Shown here piece after piece: positions 1 through 6,254 of a DNA stretch of 6,289 nt. The position numbers were made by a program, and so were the translations under genes. Source of the stretch: an uncultured Sphingorhabdus sp. (GTDB taxonomy: Bacteria > Pseudomonadota > Alphaproteobacteria > Sphingomonadales > Sphingomonadaceae). The notes below the pieces were generated by a model, which saw only the letters and a program-made list of their open reading frames with translations, was not told the origin of the DNA and made no database searches. The stretch covers positions 1 through 6,289 of the forward strand of contig CALMYW010000367.1 in NCBI GenBank assembly GCA_937873665.1, read 5' to 3'. The stretch's first letter is position 1; every line of letters starts with the position of its first letter.

Positions 1-1
1 C

Positions 2-115
2 CATCCCGGGCGAGGCTACGGCACCGACCTGGCGGGGATCGGAGGCGCCTTGGGGCGCGTAGCAGAGCTACCGCGTCGTGACGGTCACGCTGGCGAGCGC
101 CTGGTGCCGCGATGA
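2..115 (+). CDS. C-terminal end of an unrecognised protein (partial, runs in from the left)
   Basis: The second forward frame is open from the window edge to a TGA at 113-115 and encodes 37 residues rich in Gly, Arg and Leu, including GRGYGTDLAGIGGALGRVAE. Coding is suggested mainly by the junction: the TGA overlaps the ATG of the next gene as ATGA (112-115), a typical sign of translationally coupled genes in one operon. The fragment shows no domain I can name and its start lies outside the window. The open frame is short enough in GC-rich DNA to be chance, so this call depends on the overlap. Confidence 0.45.
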   Translation, partial: HPGRGYGTDLAGIGGALGRVAELPRRDGHAGERLVPR

Positions 116-438
116 GCCGGTATTCACTGAATCCGCTGCCTAACCGCACCGATCTGTTTGAGGTGGCGGTCGGATGGGACTCGAGGCTCGACACCTTCTT
201 TGTCATGGCTTTTGGAACGCCTGACGAGACACACGAGCCGGATCTGCGGATGTGGCAAGGAACCGCCTTCCATAAGATCTGCACCACAGTTCAAGTGCTC
301 GCCATTGCAAGCAACTTTGCCGAGGTTCCGCCCGGCCTCGCGAGCCAGCTTGCGGCTGACAAGCACCGAAACCCTCACAATCCCGAAAGGCCCCACAGCA
401 AACTGCTGTTCCAGCTATTTGCCCTGGGTAGGGTCTAA
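112..438 (+). CDS. Small hypothetical protein, 108 residues
   Basis: This is a complete small ORF from ATG at 112 to TAA at 436-438. I do not recognise the family by name. The protein is soluble-looking, with no signal peptide or membrane segment. It opens with a Pro/Asn-rich stretch (NPLPNRTDLFEVAVGWD), followed by an aromatic strand (TFFVMAFGTPDE), a WQGT motif near residue 48, and a helical C-terminal half. The alternation of hydrophobic strands and conserved-looking GWD, FGTPDE and WQGT turns reads like a genuine folded protein rather than an antisense shadow. No clear Shine-Dalgarno lies before the ATG. The start overlaps the stop of the preceding frame (ATGA), so coupled initiation is likely. 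It is convergent with the Argonaute gene, 63 bp away, and probably belongs to the mobile-element backbone rather than the defence block. Function unknown. Confidence 0.65.
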   Translation: MSRYSLNPLPNRTDLFEVAVGWDSRLDTFFVMAFGTPDETHEPDLRMWQGTAFHKICTTVQVLAIASNFAEVPPGLASQLAADKHRNPHNPERPHSKLLFQLFALGRV

Positions 439-1742
439 ATAGGGGCGGGAGTGTCTCGAGGTCGCCCAGTGTTGAGGCTCATGCATGTGGCCGCAAGTCC
501 TCTAAATATATTTGCGATAGTCGGAACTCTCGACCTGCCCTTCCTTCATGTACTTAAGCACCTCGCCCACCTTGCGGGCAGCCCGGATCGGGATGGGTAG
601 CCGTTGATTCATTTGCGTTGAATTCCAGTTGATCTTGGTAAGTGAGAAGACCTCTTCCGCGAGTTGAGCGATCGTGCTGTCGCAACTCTTGTGCGGGCAA
701 AGCAGCAGTGGGCGGGGATCGTACATTCCCGGATAAGTGCCATAATAGGGCATGCTTCCGTTGGTGTAGAGCAGACCATTCCCTCTCAGGTCGACGAAGG
801 TGCCTCGAAGAACGGGATAGTTTCCGTCCCGCAGTAGCTTGACCGAGTAGGACTCCTGAACCCAGACCAGATCACGCATCTCGGTTCCTGCGGCGTCCAG
901 CGCTTCCAGAATCCCGTCGGCCTCCTCGTCTTTGAACCTCGAGGTCTTCAGTACGATCACCCGGGCAGGAAGATTCTTGTGATGGGTTTTGTAGGCCGCG
1001 AGTACATTGTCCACGATATCGCGCGCGTCCTCGCGCGTCATGTAGGGATGCCGTCCGCGGCTTTCAGTGTGCGCTCGCCTGCCCTTGAGGACAAAGCCAC
1101 GACCGCGCTCATCAAACATCTGCGCTGAGCTGGTGAAGAGCTGCTGTCCACCGGCCTCACGATAGAAGCTGATCCCAATGTAGCATGAGGTGTATTCGCC
1201 TTCGACCGGCATCCGGCGCCAGGGAATCCGCCCGCTTCCCTTGTAATAAAGGGTTGTCATCAGGTTCCAGCTTCGGCCCGCCATATCCTGGATCTTGCGC
1301 GCGCTGCTTTCCTTGATCTTCTGAGGGATAGAAGCCTTCTCATCGACGACGTCTTCCCACACGATCTGAATGGGAAAGCTAAGGCCCATTGCCTTGGCCT
1401 TCAACATTCCCCGGAAGTTTGGTGCGTCCGTGCCGCTGCTATCGTCCCTTTCCGTCGTGCCGCCGGAATCAACCTTTGCATTCCAGACACGCTCCAACAG
1501 GCGGATAGGCAACGCAATGATCGCCACATTTGGTCGATGTCCGCCGTCGTCGAGGGCTTGCAGCTCCGCAACGATGTCATCCACGGCCATTTCGACAGCG
1601 CGCTGATGGTCTGGCTCTCGCGCAATCTTGTCGAGTTTGCTCTGTGAGAGTGCCGCAGTTGCCCCTTCTTCGACTTCGAACCTGCAACGATATGGACTTT
1701 GATTGCCCAGTCCGGGAAATGCCGGGTGCATGTTTGGATGCT

Positions 1743-1772
1743 TGGCTCCCATTTGATGCCGTCCCGGGGATC
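1743..1772 (-). other. Frameshift site within the Argonaute gene
   Basis: Upstream of 1772 the family-like sequence (ending ALEDTKR) has codons starting at positions 1 mod 3. From 1743 on ([13 protein letters not shown]) codons start at 0 mod 3. The net change is +1, equivalent to one extra base or two missing bases. The third frame reads RDGIKWE between 1766 and 1746, which also looks family-like, so two separate one-base losses are possible. Runs of four C and three G on the coding strand (1769-1763) are plausible slip points. The linker between the two conserved blocks also looks short, so a small deletion is another option. Confidence 0.8.
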
Positions 1773-1944
1773 CTCTTTGTGTCCTCGAGGGCCTTGCCAC
1801 TCCCGACAATGCCAATCTTGATGACATCCCCGACAAAAGGTTGAAGCGGTCCCGCCTCCACAAGGCCCAGACGTGGGTCCGGATGATGGTGACGGTCACC
1901 AAATTCCAGCTCGGGCTCGCTGAAAATGCGCGTGGCGAACGCGG

Positions 1945-1948
1945 TCAT
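1945..1948 (-). promoter_or_regulatory. ATGA stop/start overlap coupling DREN-APAZ to Argonaute
   Basis: The TGA of the nuclease gene (1947-1945) overlaps the ATG of the Argonaute (1948-1946). This supports 1948 as the true Argonaute start, places both genes in one transcript, and would keep the two subunits in a fixed ratio, as suits an obligate heterodimer. Confidence 0.8.
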
Positions 1949-3279
1949 GCAAAGAGCCCTTCTTGTTGTTCAGCGGGCTCGCCTTTCTTCTTGCCGCCCC
2001 CCCAGCCATCTTCTGGAACACGGGTTTCAAGCTCGACACTCGGCGGCTCCCCAAAGACCAATCGCGGTTCGGGCGTCACACTCACGCCGAAAAGGCCCCC
2101 TGCGTTGCGCTCAGCAGTACGCGCGTCCTCGGTGAGGAAACGATGCCACATAATCACCTGCCCGCGCAGGGCCGCGCTCTTATCGAGGCGCTTCTTGCCC
2201 GCGAGGAGAGCGGCGGGGTGCGAGTGCGGGACGAAGCCGTTGGTTGTGAAATAATAGGTCGGTGAAACGATGAGATACCATTGGTCTCCCATAAGTTCGA
2301 AGCGCGGCGAAAACGCATGATGCCGCACAAACGAAATCCGACCCGTGTCCTTATCGCTCAATGTGACGCTGACGACGTCCGCATCAGTTTTCTTCTTCGC
2401 TGAATCGTAAGCATAGTTTCGCGCGACGCCTGCTTCGCGGGCTCTGAAATAGAGGATCTTGTTGCTCTTGCTCCAGTTGAGATCGTCGCGGGTCTGGTGT
2501 CGCAATGTCTGCCGTAGCAAATAGCTGAATCGGTTTTGCTCATCGACATCGTCATGAAACGCGAGATCAACCGTGTCGATCGCATCCACTTGATCCTGAT
2601 CGACGATTGCACGGCAACACGATGTCCTTGGATCGTGGAAGGACCAGAACGATCCGCCTTGGATAACCCAGTCAAATCGTGCCGGCTCATCCCCATCGAG
2701 CAAAATGGCCGATGCCCTCTTCCCGTCATAGGGGGTTGAGGCCACGAAAATTTCATTGGGCAGGGTGATCGGCAGGATGTTGACGATCGCTTCCTCGCCG
2801 CCGCCCAAAGCCGGCACATAATAGCCGAACCCGGCTTTCGGCACGGTTAGACCTGCAAGGCGATTTACGGCTGTGCTATCGAGGACGTCGAGCGACTTGT
2901 TTATCAGCAGACGCCTCTCGCTGAGATCCTGATCACGCGCAACTTCCTTCCAATAGAAGCTCTCATCTGAACGCCGGTAAAAGACGACTATCACCGGAAG
3001 GTTCGAGCCTTTCCAGTAATCGAGATCCTGGGGCCTGAGCAGGTAGGAGAAGGATTCATCGGTTTCTGAAACGTAGCGACTGCTGTCCGTCGACTTGACC
3101 TGCACTGCGATCATTCGGGCCATCGGCTGCCCTTTGTCCATTACCTCAGCTATGCCGTCGATTCCGGCTTCAAGCCTTGAGCGTCCATCGAATTGAAAGC
3201 CGATGGAGAGGAACCGGCCTCTTACGGCGTTCTCGCCAATTTCGCCGATGATCTGGTTCGGAGTGAGATGCTTGGCCAT
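1945..3279 (-). CDS. DREN-APAZ effector nuclease (DUF4365 nuclease plus APAZ domain) of SPARDA
   Basis: A 444-residue protein. Residues ~8-150 form a DUF4365-type PD-(D/E)XK nuclease: IGEIGENAV (E13, E16), GIDGIAEV (D41), AVQVKS (Q60-V-K62), then [18 protein letters not shown], a typical DUF4365 strand. The remaining ~290 residues fit an APAZ domain, ending with [15 protein letters not shown] (from 334) and [21 protein letters not shown] (from 362). APAZ replaces the missing N/PAZ half of short Argonautes and holds the heterodimer together. In characterised SPARDA systems guide-RNA recognition of target DNA triggers collateral nucleic-acid degradation by the DREN domain. All expected nuclease residues are present. 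The start is firm: a stop codon in frame lies only two codons upstream of ATG 3279. Only a weak TTTAGG precedes it. The stop overlaps the Argonaute start (ATGA). The C-terminal tail is charged ([15 protein letters not shown]) and contains a seven-G tract. Confidence 0.9.
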   Translation of the reverse strand: MAKHLTPNQIIGEIGENAVRGRFLSIGFQFDGRSRLEAGIDGIAEVMDKGQPMARMIAVQVKSTDSSRYVSETDESFSYLLRPQDLDYWKGSNLPVIVVFYRRSDESFYWKEVARDQDLSERRLLINKSLDVLDSTAVNRLAGLTVPKAGFGYYVPALGGGEEAIVNILPITLPNEIFVASTPYDGKRASAILLDGDEPARFDWVIQGGSFWSFHDPRTSCCRAIVDQDQVDAIDTVDLAFHDDVDEQNRFSYLLRQTLRHQTRDDLNWSKSNKILYFRAREAGVARNYAYDSAKKKTDADVVSVTLSDKDTGRISFVRHHAFSPRFELMGDQWYLIVSPTYYFTTNGFVPHSHPAALLAGKKRLDKSAALRGQVIMWHRFLTEDARTAERNAGGLFGVSVTPEPRLVFGEPPSVELETRVPEDGWGGGKKKGEPAEQQEGLFA

Positions 3280-3346
3280 AGCCTAAACTAGAACATTCGA
3301 AGAACCTACAAAAGCAGGATTCCGCAAGTTTGGCGGCCTTTTCCAC
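3280..3346 (-). other. 67-bp gap before the SPARDA pair, no strong signal
   Basis: The gap between the HNH-like gene and the DREN-APAZ gene shows no terminator hairpin with a T tract. I see no convincing -35/-10 pair: TTGCGG and TTGTAG occur on the - strand but without a good -10 at proper spacing. Read-through from the upstream genes is therefore likely, though a weak or regulated promoter here cannot be excluded. Confidence 0.4.
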
Positions 3347-4087
3347 CTAAAGCTGCATATTCCAGTACGCAGCAACGGCAATTACCTGCTCACGCGGATA
3401 GTGCGGGCCCGCATTTTCAAGATCAAAGCGGATGCGGTCCAATCTGCGATTCGCATCACGATCAATCGACGGGTTAAAAGCCACAATCCCCAGGGGGCGC
3501 GAACTGCGCGCATCATGCGGCCAACTTCCCGGATAGGCGATGTCGTGACCAGGACTTTCAATGTCCATACTTGAAACTGCCTCATGGCCGCAACGCCATC
3601 CATACAGGTGATATGCGCAAGTTCGCAGCATGGCCTTCACTTCCGGCATAACGTCCGTAAAAGCCTTCAGCGGGGTGGGGAGTAGGACCATATTCGCCAC
3701 GCAAGAATAGAAGCGCGCATCTTGGACGATCACGTTCGTAGACGCGTAGCTGGCGTCATCGACCCCCCATATGTGACAGCAAGACCAATTTGGCCGATCA
3801 TTGCCTCGGAGACCCAGAGCGTAAGTGAGGGCCTTGTTAGCATAGAGGTTGCCCTCATGCTTATGCACCGAAACACCCGTTTGCCGGTTGCGATTCATCT
3901 GCGGCTCGGACCAGTTGTTCTTATAAAATAGCCCTCTGCGACTGTGCTCCGGATACCAAACGGGCAGCCTCTTAAAACTTTCGGGGTCAACCCATCGAGC
4001 GGTTCGCTCGATTAATCGCATCACTTCCGAAAGGCTCAATTCCGCCCGCAGCGCTTCGAGGCCGTCCTCTGCAATTCTTGGGGTCAT
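3347..4087 (-). CDS. Hypothetical protein with possible degenerate HNH-type core, 246 residues
   Basis: No name is certain. The centre carries VHKHEGNLYANKAL (75-88), PNWSCCHIWGVDD (99-111), then STNVIVQDARFYSCVANMVLLPTPLKAF (116-143). His105 in CHIW, followed about 27 residues later by Asn132 in NMVLLP and then Lys141, resembles the His ... Asn ... His/Lys spacing of HNH (beta-beta-alpha metal) nucleases; Cys103, Cys104 and Cys129 could help bind metal. This is motif reading, not a confirmed family match. The C-terminal part (SWPHDARSS, FNPSIDRDANRRLDRIRF) is charged and partly helical. There is no signal peptide or membrane segment. GAAGGA (4097-4092) lies 4 bases before the ATG, a good ribosome binding site. 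It begins 22 bp after the CoiA-like gene, so the two are almost certainly co-transcribed. It could be a DNA-targeting partner of the CoiA-like nuclease. Confidence 0.8.
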   Translation of the reverse strand: MTPRIAEDGLEALRAELSLSEVMRLIERTARWVDPESFKRLPVWYPEHSRRGLFYKNNWSEPQMNRNRQTGVSVHKHEGNLYANKALTYALGLRGNDRPNWSCCHIWGVDDASYASTNVIVQDARFYSCVANMVLLPTPLKAFTDVMPEVKAMLRTCAYHLYGWRCGHEAVSSMDIESPGHDIAYPGSWPHDARSSRPLGIVAFNPSIDRDANRRLDRIRFDLENAGPHYPREQVIAVAAYWNMQL

Positions 4088-4091
4088 ACTA

Positions 4092-4097
4092 TCCTTC
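4092..4097 (-). promoter_or_regulatory. Ribosome binding site of the 246-residue HNH-like gene
   Basis: The - strand reads GAAGGA followed by four bases and ATG at 4087. It is the clearest Shine-Dalgarno in the - strand block and supports this start. Confidence 0.65.
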
Positions 4098-4109
4098 GGG
4101 CGACTTGGT

Positions 4110-6044
4110 CTATCTTCTGCGTCCGCTATGTCGTGTCGGGGACAGCAGCGCCAGACACTCCTTGAGTGACCGCGCGTCGACGCAATACATTAGCGGTGAT
4201 TTTCCGAGCGCTGGATGGAAAGCCCTGAGGAACAGATCGAGATGTTCCTTGTCCATAAGTTTCGCGCCCGCGACTTTAAGCTCCTCTTGGCAGGCAAGCG
4301 CTACCTTGCGGGCATGCGCGGCCGCCTGCCTCATGGCGGTCGCCTTCTCGAGCTCCCGGCGCGCACGCTGATAGGACAGGTCATCTACCCCGGCCTGATC
4401 GATTCTGGTGAGTTCCTCGTCATCCGCAGACGGACCGGAAAGCCATGCGTGCGCTTCTTCCTCAAGCTGAGAAGCAGCAGCTTCGGTTAGACTCTGTCGC
4501 CGATTTGCGGCTGCTCGGAGAAGGCGGTCTCGCTCGCGGTTCAAGGCCCTCGTGACCTCGGCTTCAAGCGGGAGACCCAGCAGCTCCTCGGCCGCCGGTC
4601 CGCCCTCGCACATCAGCTCGATATGGCGGAGCAACCTGTCAAACTCGCGGAAACGGGCATCGCCGAGGTGGCAGAGGCTGGCAGGCGACGCATTCAGAAA
4701 ATGGCATTCGTTGCCCAGCCAACGGTCAATTTCGAAGTCGAGTGCATCAACCTTGGGCAAATCAGCCATCACAACAGCGACCCTAGCCCGAACAGCCTCA
4801 AGACGGTGTTCATACGCGGCCTGGCGCCTCACCTTTTCGGAAAGGCGAGCAGCATAGCCGGGATCCACATGATAGGAACCAGAAAGGATTGGCACCAGAT
4901 AGCCAGACCCCACCAAATGATCAAAGAAGGCTTCGATGGCCTCTGCAGGAATGCGCCTGCGCGGGAAAACACTGCCGAGGCGAACTCGGACGCTTGGGCG
5001 TATTTCAGCTTGGAATCCCGGGATAATATAATGCGCGATTGATCGCAGGGCGTCCTTGATCGTGATCGGCTCATATTCCTGGTAATCGACGGCATTCGGG
5101 TGGGTCAGGTACTTTGCGGCCAACTCGGCTTCCCATACCAGATCGGTAACCGTAAAGCCGATTGTGCGCATATCCGACCAAGGCACATCGTCAAACTCGG
5201 CGATTATGGCATTGGCGGCATCGGGCAGTTCGTGGATGAATCCTTTGACTGTACGAACTGACTGAGCAAGCCTTCGGGCATCTCGATCAGCTTGCTCTTC
5301 CTCCCGACGGGCCTTTTGCACTTCAAGTTCTGCAGCGCGTTTGGCCCGTGCTTCAGCCTCACGCGCGCTTTGCTCCTGCTCATTCGCGAGACGAATTCGC
5401 AATTGTTCGTCAAACTTCGCCTTCTTGGCGTTGCTCAGCCATTCGCGAGGTGCCTTCGAGAGGAGGGCTTGCTCGACTTCAGTGCGGTTTGTGGAAGTCC
5501 GATAATGGCGCAGATCGATCTCGATTGCCGAAAGCCTCTCCTTGCGCAGTTTTTCCAACTTTTCATCGTCGCACGGATGGGTGACCCTTACTTCGACGAT
5601 CAGTTTTGTGCCGTTAGGGGTGATGAGGACGACGTCGGGCACTATCGAACCGAGCTTCTTCTCGAGTCTTGCGTGCGCAAATCGGTAGGTTTGGGACGGC
5701 GACACCACCTTCGAAACACCGCCATGTTCCGCAGTGACGGCCGGTATGGTCAGGCTCTTCACGCGCTCCAGAACATCCTTTGCCCAGATGTGAGCGTTTG
5801 TTTCTGCAACGTGAGCGCAGGCCGTGCCGTTATTGTAATGGGCGAAGTGGTGAATCTGCTTCTTGCCCTTTTTGGCCACCAGAACCTGCTCGCAGGCCGG
5901 GCACCGACAGTCGCAGCGCAGTCCACGGGCGGCTTGGGAAATATGGATTGGGGCGCCGTCGGCAGAAATTCCATATACGAGTTCGTCGGATAACCCCGAA
6001 AATGGCTGGTGATCTTTGAAGCCAAAGGGATTTTCGTTCTGCAT
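4110..6044 (-). CDS. CoiA-like predicted nuclease with zinc-binding N-terminus, coiled coil and long C-terminal region
   Basis: The N-terminal ~180 residues match the competence protein CoiA-like family: a Cys/His cluster (C44, C46, C48, C51, H65, H66, H69, C76, H78), then TNAHIWAKDVLERV, then a PD-(D/E)XK-type core with SIVPDVVL (D137) and LIVEVRVTH (E151-V-R153), where Arg takes the usual Lys/Gln place. The family is predicted to be nuclease; its role in competence is known only for Gram-positive CoiA. Residues ~204-262 are an Ala/Arg/Glu-rich coiled coil. Residues ~364-395 (RIPAEAIEAFFDHLV, then GYLVP, SYHV) look like a winged helix. A second charged helical region follows, and the end has HPALGKSP and a basic HSGRRR tail. 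At 644 residues it is much longer than classical CoiA. It is first of four - strand genes, has no clear Shine-Dalgarno, and lies behind a good promoter. Likely a defence nuclease; substrate unknown. Confidence 0.85.
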   Translation of the reverse strand: MQNENPFGFKDHQPFSGLSDELVYGISADGAPIHISQAARGLRCDCRCPACEQVLVAKKGKKQIHHFAHYNNGTACAHVAETNAHIWAKDVLERVKSLTIPAVTAEHGGVSKVVSPSQTYRFAHARLEKKLGSIVPDVVLITPNGTKLIVEVRVTHPCDDEKLEKLRKERLSAIEIDLRHYRTSTNRTEVEQALLSKAPREWLSNAKKAKFDEQLRIRLANEQEQSAREAEARAKRAAELEVQKARREEEQADRDARRLAQSVRTVKGFIHELPDAANAIIAEFDDVPWSDMRTIGFTVTDLVWEAELAAKYLTHPNAVDYQEYEPITIKDALRSIAHYIIPGFQAEIRPSVRVRLGSVFPRRRIPAEAIEAFFDHLVGSGYLVPILSGSYHVDPGYAARLSEKVRRQAAYEHRLEAVRARVAVVMADLPKVDALDFEIDRWLGNECHFLNASPASLCHLGDARFREFDRLLRHIELMCEGGPAAEELLGLPLEAEVTRALNRERDRLLRAAANRRQSLTEAAASQLEEEAHAWLSGPSADDEELTRIDQAGVDDLSYQRARRELEKATAMRQAAAHARKVALACQEELKVAGAKLMDKEHLDLFLRAFHPALGKSPLMYCVDARSLKECLALLSPTRHSGRRR

Positions 6045-6083
6045 CTGGACAACGCTTTTCGTCGAACGAGGACTTGAACCGCG

Positions 6084-6111
6084 ATCATATCACTGGTCGT
6101 CATGCCATCAA
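6084..6111 (-). promoter_or_regulatory. Extended -10 sigma70-type promoter for the four-gene - strand block
   Basis: On the - strand TTGATG (6111-6106) and TATGAT (6089-6084) are separated by 16 bp, with TG one base before the -10 (TGATATGAT), giving an extended -10 element. The -10 matches the consensus at five of six bases and the -35 at four of six. Transcription would begin near 6077, leaving a leader of about 32 bases before the CoiA-like ATG at 6044. Prediction only. Confidence 0.5.
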
Positions 6112-6144
6112 CAGCCAGTTCACCGCAAAGCTCTTCCGTCAATT

Positions 6145-6163
6145 CTGCGGGCATTGCCCGCAG
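6145..6163. repeat. Perfect 8-bp hairpin with 3-base loop
   Basis: CTGCGGGC (6145-6152) and GCCCGCAG (6156-6163) are exact inverted repeats around ATT. The stem is GC-rich and stable. No T tract follows on either strand, so it is not a standard intrinsic terminator. It sits in the divergent region, upstream of the - strand promoter and about 90 bp before the + strand ATG, and could be an operator or a leader structure. Confidence 0.55.
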
Positions 6164-6166
6164 CTT

Positions 6167-6180
6167 CGGCCTGACGGCCG
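6167..6180. repeat. Second short hairpin, 5-bp stem with 4-base loop
   Basis: CGGCC (6167-6171) pairs exactly with GGCCG (6176-6180) around TGAC. It starts four bases after the first hairpin and its last base touches the G-run motif, so the three elements form one continuous structured stretch. Confidence 0.4.
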
Positions 6181-6198
6181 GGAGGGAAGGGGGGTGGG
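6180..6198 (+). other. G-quadruplex motif upstream of the DUF736-type gene
   Basis: Four G runs of at least three bases lie at 6180-6182, 6184-6186, 6189-6194 and 6196-6198, separated by loops of one, two and one base. This meets the strict G4 pattern with very short loops, a stable class. It ends 56 bases before the ATG at 6255, so it may act in the mRNA leader or in the promoter DNA. Folding is predicted, not shown. Confidence 0.5.
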
Positions 6199-6242
6199 AA
6201 GAGAGTGACCGGACAAGGGGTTCGGTCGCAATCGATCCTACC

Positions 6243-6247
6243 AGGAG
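6243..6247 (+). promoter_or_regulatory. Ribosome binding site of the DUF736-type gene
   Basis: AGGAG lies seven bases before ATG at 6255, an ideal Shine-Dalgarno position. It is the strongest in the window and fixes the start of the truncated gene. Confidence 0.75.
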
Positions 6248-6254
6248 ACAGTCC

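Larger units (their letters stand above)
502..1948 (-). pseudogene. Short prokaryotic Argonaute (MID-PIWI) of a SPARDA system, reading frame broken
   Basis: Read from ATG at 1948, the first 59 residues contain the short-pAgo N-terminal signature (EPELEFGDR, then [12 protein letters not shown], then [14 protein letters not shown]). The rest is in another frame from about 1752 to TAG at 502 (416 residues from MGAKHPN): [12 protein letters not shown], a MID domain ([54 protein letters not shown]), then PIWI ([22 protein letters not shown], and [16 protein letters not shown] near the end). The family binds a guide and, through APAZ, activates a partner nuclease. PIWI catalysis is lost as usual for short pAgos: Ser stands at the first Asp position in YIGISFY and Thr at the Asp position in VLKTSRF. 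With one extra base removed the gene would encode 481 residues, normal for the family. An ORF starting at 1902 is open through the PIWI end, but its first ~45 residues look like out-of-frame translation. Identity is very secure; whether it is a pseudogene, a frameshift-decoded gene or a sequencing error is open. Confidence 0.88.

Noticed and set aside
426..449. Second G-quadruplex candidate at the stop of the 108-residue gene
   Set aside because: Four G runs are present but the middle loop is eight bases long, outside the strict pattern; likely weak.
439..501. Bidirectional terminator between the convergent 108-residue gene and the Argonaute gene
   Set aside because: Only a 5-bp GGGCG/CGCCC pairing with a long loop and an 8-bp CATGCATG palindrome are visible, with no T tract on either strand.
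1753..1902. The first 50 residues of the 466-residue ORF starting at ATG 1902 as the true Argonaute N-terminus
   Set aside because: They show no short-pAgo features and lie over a different frame that does ([20 protein letters not shown] from ATG 1948). The true start is coupled by ATGA to the upstream gene.
1841..2254. A 137-residue + strand ORF across the Argonaute/DREN-APAZ junction
   Set aside because: It is antisense to two recognised genes, has low-complexity Pro/Ser/Arg composition, and lies over the ATGA junction.
5292..5993. A 233-residue + strand ORF opposite the CoiA-like gene
   Set aside because: It is antisense to the zinc-binding and nuclease core of the CoiA-like gene, whose motifs are clear. 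Its own sequence is Cys/Leu-rich with no domain order or ribosome binding site.
6070..6080. tRNA T-loop-like 11-mer on the - strand (GGTTCAAGTCC), as a possible tRNA fragment or attachment site
   Set aside because: The flanking T stem has a mismatch, there is no acceptor stem, no CCA and no D or anticodon arm, and no direct repeat of it was seen at the other end of the block.
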